DNA of 64,000 bases from Candidatus Chryseopegocella kryptomonas (GTDB lineage: Bacteria; Bacteroidota; Ignavibacteria; Kryptoniales; Kryptoniaceae), in assembly GCF_001536065.1 (NCBI RefSeq), contig NZ_CZVW01000002.1, positions 62,001 to 126,000 on the forward strand. Direction: 5' to 3'. Positions 15,863 through 23,601 of this stretch are shown one piece after another. The notes under the pieces were generated by a model. It did no database searches and was not told the origin of the DNA. It saw only the letters and a list, made by a program, of their open reading frames with translations. Within the stretch, counting starts at the first letter, position 1. Each line of letters opens with the position of its first letter. The position numbers were made by a program, and so were the translations under genes.

Positions 15863-17092
15863 TTGAAATTTCCCAGTTTGAACGAGCAAATGGATTTAAT
15901 TAAACACGGCGTTGTTGAGATAATTCCAGAAGATGAACTTGTTAAAAAAATTGAGAACTCAATCAAAACGGGGAAACCATTAAAAGTAAAATTAGGTTGC
16001 GACCCGACCAAACCAGATCTTCATCTCGGGCATTCTGTTGTGTTAAGAAAATTACGACATTTTCAGGAACTTGGACATATCGCCGTCTTGATCATCGGTG
16101 ATTTCACAGCTATGATTGGCGATCCATCGGGAAGAAGCAAAACGAGACCGCAACTTTCGTTTGAGGAAACACGAATCAATGGACAGACATATTTTGAACA
16201 GGCGAAGAAAATTTTACTTCCCGAAAGAGTTGAAATAAGATATAACTCCGAATGGCTTGGGAAAATGACTTTTGAAGATGTGATACGACTTGCGAGCAAA
16301 TACACGGTTGCACGTATGCTTGAACGAGATGATTTCAGCAAAAGATACAAATCAGGGGAACCCATTAGCATTCATGAACTTTTATATCCACTTGCACAGG
16401 CAATGGATTCTGTAGCAATTGAAGCAGATGTTGAACTTGGTGGAACGGATCAGAAATTTAATCTTCTCGTTGGAAGAGATATTCAAAGGGAATTCGGACA
16501 GGAACCACAAGTTATAATAACAATGCCACTTCTTGTTGGAACCGATGGCGTTGAAAAGATGAGCAAGTCACTTGATAATTACATAGCGCTTAACGATCCT
16601 CCATTTGAAATGTATGGGAAGACGATGTCAATCCCGGACGAACTTATTTACGATTATTTTCTTTTAACAACCGATCTTCCACCAGCAGAGATTCAAAAAA
16701 TAAAATTACAACTTCAAGATCCAAATGTTAATCCACGAGATCTGAAACGTAGGTTAGCGTGGGAACTTGTCCGTATGTATCACGGAGTTGATGAAGCAAA
16801 TAAAGCACAGGAAGAATTTGACAAAATTTTTGTCAGAAAAGAGATTCCGGAAGAAATTGATGAATTTGAAATTGATCTTGAAGAGCAAAAAATCAGAGTT
16901 GTTGAACTTCTCGTTATGACTGGGCTTGCAAGTTCAAAGAGTGAAGCAAAGAGATTGATTCAACTTGGTGGTGTAAGCATTGATGGGTCTAAAATAGGCG
17001 ATATTGATGCGCAGGTTGAGCTTGATAAATCTTTCGTCTTAAAAGTTGGAAAGAGAAAATTTTTGAAGATAAAACCAAAAATTAAAAATTAA
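15863..17092 (+). CDS. tyrS: Tyrosyl-tRNA synthetase
   Basis: 409 residues. Class I synthetase with the HIGH-like HLGH at 54-57 and KMSKS near 233, and a C-terminal S4 RNA-binding domain (about 345-405). The distinctive [12 protein letters not shown] and [15 protein letters not shown] segments place it in the TyrRS group typical of Thermotoga and many Gram-negative bacteria (sometimes called TyrZ-type). Start is TTG at 15863; the only earlier ATG (15858) is out of frame and the next ATG would remove residues 1-9 that are conserved in spacing. pdaD follows 21 bases downstream. Confidence 0.95.
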   Translation: MKFPSLNEQMDLIKHGVVEIIPEDELVKKIENSIKTGKPLKVKLGCDPTKPDLHLGHSVVLRKLRHFQELGHIAVLIIGDFTAMIGDPSGRSKTRPQLSFEETRINGQTYFEQAKKILLPERVEIRYNSEWLGKMTFEDVIRLASKYTVARMLERDDFSKRYKSGEPISIHELLYPLAQAMDSVAIEADVELGGTDQKFNLLVGRDIQREFGQEPQVIITMPLLVGTDGVEKMSKSLDNYIALNDPPFEMYGKTMSIPDELIYDYFLLTTDLPPAEIQKIKLQLQDPNVNPRDLKRRLAWELVRMYHGVDEANKAQEEFDKIFVRKEIPEEIDEFEIDLEEQKIRVVELLVMTGLASSKSEAKRLIQLGGVSIDGSKIGDIDAQVELDKSFVLKVGKRKFLKIKPKIKN

Positions 17093-17097
17093 ATCAA

Positions 17098-17104
17098 AGG
17101 AGGG
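17098..17104 (+). promoter_or_regulatory. Strong ribosome binding site fixing the TTG start of pdaD
   Basis: AGGAGGG at 17098-17104, nine bases before TTG 17114. One of few canonical Shine-Dalgarno sequences in the window; it decides in favour of the TTG start over the internal ATG at residue 7. Confidence 0.75.
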
Positions 17105-17113
17105 AAAGCAAAA

Positions 17114-17659
17114 TTGTATGTCCCAACAAAAATGTTCCTGACGAAAGGAGTAGGGCGCCACAAGGAGAAGCTTACAAGCTTTGAGATGGCTTTAAGAGAT
17201 GCAGGGATCGCACAATTTAATCTTGTGCGTGTTTCAAGCATTTTTCCGCCCGGTTGCAAGATAATCCCCAAAAATAAGGGACTTGAATATCTTAAACCCG
17301 GTCAAATTGTGCATGTTGTGATAAGTCAGGAATCAAGCAATGAGCCGAATCGTTTAATCGCAGCTTCAATTGGTGTTGCAATCCCAGCTGATTCAGAACA
17401 ATTTGGATACTTATCCGAGCATCACGCTTTTGGTCAAACGGACGATAAAGCAGGTGAATATGCGGAAGACCTTGCAGCGACGATGCTCGCTACAACGCTT
17501 GGGCTTGAATTTGATCCAAACACAAGTTGGGATGAACGTGAGCAGGTATGGAAGATGAGCGGGAAAATTGTTAGGACATTTAATATAACTCAATCAGCGA
17601 TAGTTGATAAAACTGGTTTATGGACGACTGTTGTAGCAGCTGCTGTTTTGATTCCGTGA
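17114..17659 (+). CDS. pdaD: Pyruvoyl-dependent arginine decarboxylase
   Basis: 181 residues. Makes agmatine from arginine, the first step of polyamine synthesis by the agmatine route. These enzymes cut themselves between two serines to make a pyruvoyl group; here the site is Ser41-Ser42 in RVSSIFPPG. Other family marks are [28 protein letters not shown], and the end segment containing [18 protein letters not shown]. Common in archaea and in Bacteroidota and other thermophile bacteria. Length and start (TTG with a strong ribosome site) are normal. Polyamine synthesis releases methylthioadenosine, which fits the presence of mtnA. Other polyamine genes are not in the window. Confidence 0.93.
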   Translation: MYVPTKMFLTKGVGRHKEKLTSFEMALRDAGIAQFNLVRVSSIFPPGCKIIPKNKGLEYLKPGQIVHVVISQESSNEPNRLIAASIGVAIPADSEQFGYLSEHHAFGQTDDKAGEYAEDLAATMLATTLGLEFDPNTSWDEREQVWKMSGKIVRTFNITQSAIVDKTGLWTTVVAAAVLIP

Positions 17660-17663
17660 AAAA

Positions 17664-17755
17664 GGTAAGAAGGAAAGGGCAGGCGGGGGGGAACCTGCCC
17701 TGCGGGGGAACCCAGGGCGGGGGATACCCTGGGTGAGGGAAACTCCTTCATTACC
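17664..17755 (+). other. GC-rich three-stem structured element (candidate RNA or dispersed palindrome)
   Basis: A 92-base block with far higher G+C than anything around it. An outer stem pairs GGTAAGAAGGA (17664-17674) with TCCTTC-A-TTACC (17744-17755; one bulged A at 17750). Inside are two hairpins: GGGCAGG (17677-17683) with CCTGCCC (17694-17700), and ACCCAGGG (17710-17717) with CCCTGGGT (17727-17734). Their loops and the joints carry related G-runs (CGGGGGGGAA, CGGGGGAA, CGGGGGATA, GAGGGAAA). It begins five bases after the pdaD stop and ends ten bases before a TATAAT box, 48 bases upstream of the xer gene. It has no T-run, so it is not a simple terminator. It could be a non-coding RNA, a leader element or a dispersed palindromic repeat. 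Confidence 0.75.
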
Positions 17756-17764
17756 TAACACAAA

Positions 17765-17770
17765 TATAAT
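17765..17770 (+). promoter_or_regulatory. Possible -10 box of the xer gene
   Basis: Perfect TATAAT, ten bases after the structured element and 32 bases before the xer start. No good -35; the -35 position falls inside the 3' arm of the outer stem of that element. Confidence 0.4.
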
Positions 17771-17802
17771 ATCTTTTTTGTTAAAAGTCAAGTGTTTTCA
17801 AA

Positions 17803-18702
17803 ATGCAAAACGAAATAAGAAAATTTCTTGAATACCTTGACATTGAAAAAAATTGCTCGCAAAGAACAATTGAAGCATATGAAGACGCACTCTACGAGTT
17901 TTACTCCTTCATCCTTAATCTTCGTGGAAAAGCTGATGTCCAAAAAATTGATAGATCGCTAATAAGAGATTATCTTGCTTATCTTCATTCAAAAGGTTTG
18001 AAGAAGACAAGTATTTCCGCCAAGTTATCCGCAGTTAAATCCTTTTTCAAGTTCCTTGTAAAATTTAAAATCATCCCTTCAAATCCAACCATAGGATTCT
18101 CGCTCAAAACCGAAAAGTCACTTCCTGTTTTTCTTGAAGAAGACAAAATTGAAAAGTTGATGAATCTTCCAGATTTAAAAACAGATGAAGGTGTGAGGGA
18201 TCGGGCTTTGCTTGAATTTCTTTACAGCACAGGCGTGAGGGTAAGCGAACTTTGTGGATTAAACATAGATGATGTTGATTTTTCAAATGAAACGGTCAAA
18301 GTTCTGGGTAAAGGTGGAAAGTTTAGGGTTGTTCCATTTGGAAGGAAAGCAAGAGAAGCATTGAGGGAATATCTTAAAATCAGGGACAATTTTACAACGA
18401 ATGAACAAAGTGAAGATGATAAAAAAGCCCTTTTTGTCTCAAAAAGCGGGAAAAGAATTACGAAATCCGAAGTTTATGAGATCGTGAGCAAGTATATTTC
18501 CGCAGTTGCTGACCTTGAAAGGAAAGGTCCACATGTGCTGAGACATTCATTTGCAACTCATCTTTTGAATCACGGCGCTGATATAATGGCTGTTAAGGAA
18601 CTCCTTGGGCATTCAAGTTTGTCAACAACTCAAAGATATACACATGTAACGGTTGAACATCTTAAAAAAGCGTATAAACTTGCTCATCCACGTTCTGAAT
18701 AA
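17803..18702 (+). CDS. xerC: Tyrosine recombinase XerC/XerD
   Basis: 299 residues. Tyrosine site-specific recombinase of the Xer type that resolves chromosome dimers at dif. An N-terminal SAM-like DNA-binding domain (about 1-100) is followed by the catalytic domain with Arg146 (TGVRVSEL), Lys170-173 region (GKGGK), His244-x2-Arg247 (HVLRHSFATH), His270 (LGHSSLSTTQ) and nucleophile Tyr279 (RYTHV). Length is typical. XerC or XerD cannot be told apart from sequence alone here. No integrase-associated genes or attachment repeats are near, so it is probably housekeeping. Its 3' end is one base from the convergent vWA gene. Confidence 0.92.
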   Translation: MQNEIRKFLEYLDIEKNCSQRTIEAYEDALYEFYSFILNLRGKADVQKIDRSLIRDYLAYLHSKGLKKTSISAKLSAVKSFFKFLVKFKIIPSNPTIGFSLKTEKSLPVFLEEDKIEKLMNLPDLKTDEGVRDRALLEFLYSTGVRVSELCGLNIDDVDFSNETVKVLGKGGKFRVVPFGRKAREALREYLKIRDNFTTNEQSEDDKKALFVSKSGKRITKSEVYEIVSKYISAVADLERKGPHVLRHSFATHLLNHGADIMAVKELLGHSSLSTTQRYTHVTVEHLKKAYKLAHPRSE

Positions 18703-18703
18703 T

Positions 18704-20857
18704 CTAAGCAAGCCCATATCTTTTCCTTAGATACCACTCAATTGAAAGCAAAATGATAATTGCAATTAACGGCTCAAACCTTGACCACAGGATAAATTCA
18801 TCTCTTTTCTCAACGATCTCTGGTTTGAAATTTGGTTGAGATGAAATTAACTCTGTTAAAATGTCAATTTTTTCACTCGTGATGAAAACTCCGCCAGTTC
18901 TCTGCGCAATTTCTCTGAGCAAACCCGCATCCATTTGCGTTTTTAAAAATTCAATTTCTGTTTCTCCAACTGTAAATCGCCCAGAGAAATTTTTAAGTAA
19001 TTTACCACGCCTTAAAATGCTGGCTTCATATCTGTAATCACCTTTTTGAATTTGGATACCTCCAGAATAAATCCCGCTTCCTATTTGTTCAAGATTTATC
19101 TCCCCAATCTGTTCCCCGTTTTCCTGATTTAAAATTTTAACTTTTATTTCAGCATCGTTTATCGGTGAATAATCCTCGCTATAAACTTGAGCAGAGAACT
19201 CAACTTTTTCATCTTCGCTGAAAAAATTTTTTGCAATTTTAAACTTAACAAATTCTTCTTCCGCAGGTGAAAGAAGCCATCTAATTGCATTGTTTATAAA
19301 AGTTTCAAAAACGCCAGAAAATTCTTCATTTTGAGCAGTTAAAAGTTTCCATCTCCATATCCCATAACATAAAATTGAAAGCATTTTTCTATTGTTAAGA
19401 TTGTTCGCAAGGATTAGCGGATCATCTGAGTCAAAATTTTGATATTTTGCTTTTGCTAAAACAATTGAGCCAGCAGATGGTGTAAAGAGACCACGAATTT
19501 TAAATATCGGTGGTAAAAGATTCCAAATATGATTTTTATCCCTTAGATCCATAACTGCATGATTTCGCCCGTCTTCGGTTATAGAGAGATTTATCACTTC
19601 TTCTTCTCCAAGAGTTCGTGAAAATCTGAACGGAAGAAATTCTGATAGAATTTTCAACCTTTCAAAATCAATGTTTCTGCTCATCACGAACAAAACTGGT
19701 TTATTTCGGGAAGCGATGATTTCTTTTATTTTGTTTATCACTTCAACATCTGATGTTTTCACGGGAAATCCGATTAAAACGATGGCGTCGCATTCCTCTG
19801 CTTTTTTAAAATCAAAATTTCCTTCAATGAAATCTTTACCCCTTTTCTCAATGTAAGAAATTATCTCATAGTTTTTGTTTTCTGCTATAACTCTTTTGAT
19901 GAATGCAAGATCAGGGCTTGGGGCACCGCTTAAAATTAAAATTTTATGTTTCCCTTTCAAAACTTTGACATAGAAAGATTTTTGATTGTTTTGATAGCTT
20001 ATCTCGTTTGGAAGTTGCTGGATTTTGACCGTAAATTTTTTCATTCCTTCTTCTTGCGGGACAAATTTGAAGTTAACAATTTGCTGATTTATTCCCGGAC
20101 TTAATGTTATCTTTTCTCTTGCGATTTCCTTTTTCTCATCATATAGAGAAACTTGGACATTTTGAACTTCAAATTGGGAGCTTTCAATTTTTACCATAAC
20201 AGGTGTTTCCATACCTGTGTATGCGACATCGTTTGCGATGACATCAACGATTTTCAAATCCTTTTGAACACTTGAATCGCCAACGCCAACCGTAAAAGTC
20301 GGGATTTGCATTTTATCGCTGAAATAAACCGGGTTTTCGCCCGAGTTATAAACACCATCTGAAACAAGTATAATTGACTTAACATTTTCTTTCTCGGATA
20401 TCTCTTTAACTTTTTTCAACGCTTTTGTTATGTCGGTCAATCCACCTGAAAATGTCAATGAATCTGGGATTATATTTTCTTTTTCGCTGACATCTGTTGC
20501 AAAAGTGAAAAATTTTTTATCCCCCGGGATGTTCATTTTTGTTAATTTTTCCACAATCTCACGCGTTATCTTTTTTCTATCCCCAAGTCCGTCTCTTATT
20601 CCCATACTTTTTGAATTGTCAATCAAAATCGCAACTGTTGGCGGTTTCTCAGATTTTATGATCAAGGTTAAAATCGGTTCGGCAATTAAGAGAAAAGTTA
20701 AGAAAACTGCGCTTGCTCTTATGAGAGTTAGCAGAGTTAATTTTTTCAATCTTTCGGCAATTGAAATTTTATAATATGAAAGCAGGGCAACTGATATTGA
20801 AAACAGAATCGCAATCAAAACCAAAAACAAATTTGCGCTAAAAGATAATGACTTCAT
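18704..20857 (-). CDS. Membrane-anchored von Willebrand factor A domain protein
   Basis: 717 residues. Two N-terminal membrane helices (about 8-28 and 41-68), then a VWA domain beginning TVAILIDNSKSMG with the metal-site DxSxS at 80-84 and LVSDGVYNSGENP further on. A long beta-rich and glutamine-amidotransferase-like middle follows (ILILSGAPSPDLAFIKRVI; then DAIVLIGFPV), and a last membrane helix close to the end (about 692-708). This resembles Bacteroidota proteins with a VWA domain plus a class I glutaminase-like fold found with MoxR/DUF58 systems, but no MoxR ATPase or DUF58 gene is beside it. Substrate and function are unknown. It diverges from lipA, so both need promoters in the 113-base gap, where I see none that is convincing. 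Confidence 0.8.
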   Translation of the reverse strand: MKSLSFSANLFLVLIAILFSISVALLSYYKISIAERLKKLTLLTLIRASAVFLTFLLIAEPILTLIIKSEKPPTVAILIDNSKSMGIRDGLGDRKKITREIVEKLTKMNIPGDKKFFTFATDVSEKENIIPDSLTFSGGLTDITKALKKVKEISEKENVKSIILVSDGVYNSGENPVYFSDKMQIPTFTVGVGDSSVQKDLKIVDVIANDVAYTGMETPVMVKIESSQFEVQNVQVSLYDEKKEIAREKITLSPGINQQIVNFKFVPQEEGMKKFTVKIQQLPNEISYQNNQKSFYVKVLKGKHKILILSGAPSPDLAFIKRVIAENKNYEIISYIEKRGKDFIEGNFDFKKAEECDAIVLIGFPVKTSDVEVINKIKEIIASRNKPVLFVMSRNIDFERLKILSEFLPFRFSRTLGEEEVINLSITEDGRNHAVMDLRDKNHIWNLLPPIFKIRGLFTPSAGSIVLAKAKYQNFDSDDPLILANNLNNRKMLSILCYGIWRWKLLTAQNEEFSGVFETFINNAIRWLLSPAEEEFVKFKIAKNFFSEDEKVEFSAQVYSEDYSPINDAEIKVKILNQENGEQIGEINLEQIGSGIYSGGIQIQKGDYRYEASILRRGKLLKNFSGRFTVGETEIEFLKTQMDAGLLREIAQRTGGVFITSEKIDILTELISSQPNFKPEIVEKRDEFILWSRFEPLIAIIILLSIEWYLRKRYGLA

Positions 20858-20970
20858 CTAAGCATGTTTTTTTATTTTGAATTTAAACCCTTGCGTTGAA
20901 AAACAAAAATTTCATTTCTCAACCAAAATTTCTTAACTTTATGTGAAGTTAAAACAAAGACACAAATCTT

Positions 20971-21822
20971 ATGCAAATAAAAGAGAAACGACCCGACTGG
21001 CTCAGGATAAAACTTCAGGTTAATGAATCATTTATGAATGTGAGAAAAATTGTTGACTCGCACAAACTTCACACTGTTTGCGAGGAAGCAAGATGTCCGA
21101 ATATGTCTGAATGCTGGTCAAGGGGAACTGCTACATTTATGATACTTGGAGATGTTTGCACGAGAAGTTGTGGATTTTGCGCTGTGAAGACGGGGAAGCC
21201 AACATGGTTTGATCTTGAAGAGCCGAAAAGAGTTGCGCAAGCGGTAAAACTTATGGGAATAAAACACGCAGTTATTACTTCCGTAAATAGAGATGATCTA
21301 AAAGATGGGGGAGCGTGGATTTTCGCTGAAACAATAAGAGAAATAAGAAAACTTGTTCCTGAATGTAGAGTTGAAGTTTTGATACCCGATTTTAAAGGTG
21401 ATGAATCTGCGCTTGATTTGGTTATTGAAGCCAAGCCAGATATTTTAAATCACAATGTTGAAACAGTCCCACGACTTTACAAAATTGTCCGACCGCAGGC
21501 AAAGTATGAACGAAGTTTAAAAGTTCTTGATTACTGTAAAAAGCACGGGCTTGTGACGAAAACTGGAATGATGCTTGGAATAGGTGAAAGGACAGATGAA
21601 GTCATTGAGGTGATGAGGGATTTAAGAGCAATTGATGTTGATATTTTGACGCTTGGACAGTATCTTCAACCGACGAAAGAGCATCTCCCCGTTGATAGAT
21701 ATGTTTCGCCAGAAGAGTTTGAAATGTTGAAAAGAATCGGGCTTGAGATGGGATTTAAATATGTTGAATCAGGTCCACTTGTGAGAAGTTCTTATCACGC
21801 TGAGTCCCACATTGTGTGGTAA
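20971..21822 (+). CDS. lipA: Lipoyl synthase
   Basis: 283 residues. Radical SAM enzyme inserting two sulfurs into octanoyl groups on lipoyl domains. Both clusters are visible: auxiliary Cys37-x4-Cys42-x5-Cys48 (CEEARCPNMSEC) and radical SAM Cys63-x3-Cys67-x2-Cys70 (CTRSCGFC). The serine ligand of the auxiliary cluster is in the C-terminal VRSSYHAE. Length is normal. lipB is not adjacent. The flippase gene follows 18 bases later on the same strand but has no known link to lipoate. Confidence 0.97.
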   Translation: MQIKEKRPDWLRIKLQVNESFMNVRKIVDSHKLHTVCEEARCPNMSECWSRGTATFMILGDVCTRSCGFCAVKTGKPTWFDLEEPKRVAQAVKLMGIKHAVITSVNRDDLKDGGAWIFAETIREIRKLVPECRVEVLIPDFKGDESALDLVIEAKPDILNHNVETVPRLYKIVRPQAKYERSLKVLDYCKKHGLVTKTGMMLGIGERTDEVIEVMRDLRAIDVDILTLGQYLQPTKEHLPVDRYVSPEEFEMLKRIGLEMGFKYVESGPLVRSSYHAESHIVW

Positions 21823-21840
21823 AAGTTAAAACTTTATTAA

Positions 21841-23265
21841 ATGTTTGCTCAGATAAAGCAATTAGGCAAGGAGACCGCTATTTACGGGATAAGTACGATC
21901 GTTGGGAGATTTTTAAATTTTATCCTTGTTCCATTTTACACGAATGTTCTTAAACCAGATGAATACGGTATTGTCACAACGATTTACGCATACATTGCTT
22001 TTTTGAATGTTATTTATTCCTACGGAATGGAATCTGCTTATTTGAGGTATGCTTCATCCCTTGAAATAGGCGATAAGAGGGAAAATTTCAGCACGCCGTT
22101 TATTTCGGTTTTATTCACATCTTTAATTTTTTCGTCGCTGATTCATCTTTTCTCAAATGAAGTCGCTAAAGTCATTGGAATATCTGAGAAATTTTCAATT
22201 TGCATAAAATACTCTGCGTGGATTTTGTTTTTTGATGCGATCTGTTTGATTCCGCTTGCATATTTGCGACTTGAGGGGAAAGCGCTGGCGTTCTCAACGA
22301 TTAAAGTAATTAACATACTTGTTAATGTCGCTTTAAATATCTTTTTGCTCTTAAAATTCAAACTCGGTGTTTATGGAATTTTCATAAGTGGGCTCGTTGC
22401 TTCTGCTACGACTTTTGTTCTTCTAATCCCGGTGATTTTGAGAAATTTTTCTATCTCATTTTTGAAAGATCTTTACATTGAACTTTTGAAATTTGGGCTT
22501 CCGTATATACCTTCTGGGCTTTCTGCGATGGTTATTCAGGTGATTGATCGTCCAATTTTGAAAGCATTGACCGATGAAGCAACCGTTGGAATTTATCAGG
22601 CGAATTATCGGCTTGGGATTTTTATGATGCTTTTTGTTTCAATGTTTGATTATGCTTGGAGACCTTTCTTTTTGAAAAACGCTGGGCGTGAAGATGCGAA
22701 ACTTATCTTCTCAAAAGTTATGACATATTTTGTTCTGTTTGCTTCGTTTCTATTTCTCTTTGTTTCTTTTTTCATTGATGATTTTGTCAGGATAAAAATT
22801 TTGGGAAGGCACATAATTCATCCCGATTACTGGGTCGGGCTTGGAATTGTCCCAATTGTTTTGCTTGGTTATCTTTTCAACGGAATCTATGTTAACTTAA
22901 TAGCAGGAATTTACATAAAAAAGAAAACGAAATATCTTCCATACATCACAGGTTTAGGGGCGATTGCAAATATAATCGGAAATTATGCTTTAATACCAAG
23001 TATTGGAATGTATGGGGCTGCTTGGGCAACTTTTGTAAGTTATTTTGTGATGGCTGTTTCGCTTTTTTTAATAGTTCAAAGAATTTATCCTGTCAAATAT
23101 GAATATGCTAAGTTATTAAAAATCGCATTTGTGACGGGACTTTGTTTCGTGCTTTTTAAATTTATTCCACACGGTTTGAGCTATATCACAACGCTCGGAA
23201 TAAAATTGATATTGTTGGTTTTGTTTTTTATATTTCTTTTGAGCTTTCAGCTCTTTTCACGGTGA
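21841..23265 (+). CDS. Polysaccharide flippase (MATE/MVF-type, Wzx-like)
   Basis: 474 residues, almost wholly hydrophobic, with 12-14 predicted membrane helices. The start (QIKQLGKETAIYGISTIVGRFLNFILVPFYT in pieces; VPFYTNVLKPDEYGIV) is the mark of oligosaccharide flippases of the polysaccharide-biosynthesis family that move lipid-linked glycans across the inner membrane. MurJ (lipid II flippase) is a related alternative, but the start pattern fits the Wzx/RfbX group better. No glycosyltransferase gene is nearby. Confidence 0.85.
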   Translation: MFAQIKQLGKETAIYGISTIVGRFLNFILVPFYTNVLKPDEYGIVTTIYAYIAFLNVIYSYGMESAYLRYASSLEIGDKRENFSTPFISVLFTSLIFSSLIHLFSNEVAKVIGISEKFSICIKYSAWILFFDAICLIPLAYLRLEGKALAFSTIKVINILVNVALNIFLLLKFKLGVYGIFISGLVASATTFVLLIPVILRNFSISFLKDLYIELLKFGLPYIPSGLSAMVIQVIDRPILKALTDEATVGIYQANYRLGIFMMLFVSMFDYAWRPFFLKNAGREDAKLIFSKVMTYFVLFASFLFLFVSFFIDDFVRIKILGRHIIHPDYWVGLGIVPIVLLGYLFNGIYVNLIAGIYIKKKTKYLPYITGLGAIANIIGNYALIPSIGMYGAAWATFVSYFVMAVSLFLIVQRIYPVKYEYAKLLKIAFVTGLCFVLFKFIPHGLSYITTLGIKLILLVLFFIFLLSFQLFSR

Positions 23266-23289
23266 TTTCAAAAAATTGAGACGGGCTTA

Positions 23290-23586
23290 ATGAGATTAAT
23301 TTTTATGACATTAATTTTCGTTTTTGGATGTTATGTTGCTGGCTCAATTGGGGAATCTTTCACTGTGAAAGGTAAAATTTATGTGTCGGGAAATGAGCCA
23401 TTTACTGAACTTGCAATTCAAAGTGAAAATGGAAAAGTTTATTTGATTTCAAAAAATTCTCCGGTTTATGGCGAGCTTTGGAAAAATCAAGGCAATGTCG
23501 TTGTGGTTGAAGTTACAAAAACCGAGACAGCTGGAATGGAGAAGGGGAAAATTTTTGTCAAGAGTTTTAAAGTCATATCAAAATAA
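23290..23586 (+). CDS. Small exported protein, possible lipoprotein
   Basis: 98 residues. A hydrophobic start (1-13) runs to VFGC (Cys14), a possible lipobox. The rest is a compact beta-rich domain (FTVKGKIYVSG, LAIQSENGKVYLIS, GNVVVVEVTKTE, GKIFVKSFKVI) that could be an OB-like barrel; I do not recognise the family. It lies 24 bases after the flippase gene and 15 before the large metalloprotease gene. Confidence 0.6.
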   Translation: MRLIFMTLIFVFGCYVAGSIGESFTVKGKIYVSGNEPFTELAIQSENGKVYLISKNSPVYGELWKNQGNVVVVEVTKTETAGMEKGKIFVKSFKVISK

Positions 23587-23601
23587 ACAAACGGAGGCAG
23601 G

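Noticed and set aside
17803-18702. Integrase of a mobile element
   Set aside because: No att repeats, cargo or excision genes nearby, and the size and residues fit the chromosomal Xer recombinases.
20858-20970. Promoters for lipA and the vWA gene in their shared gap
   Set aside because: TTG-like and TA-like elements occur but not at 16-18 base spacing on either strand.
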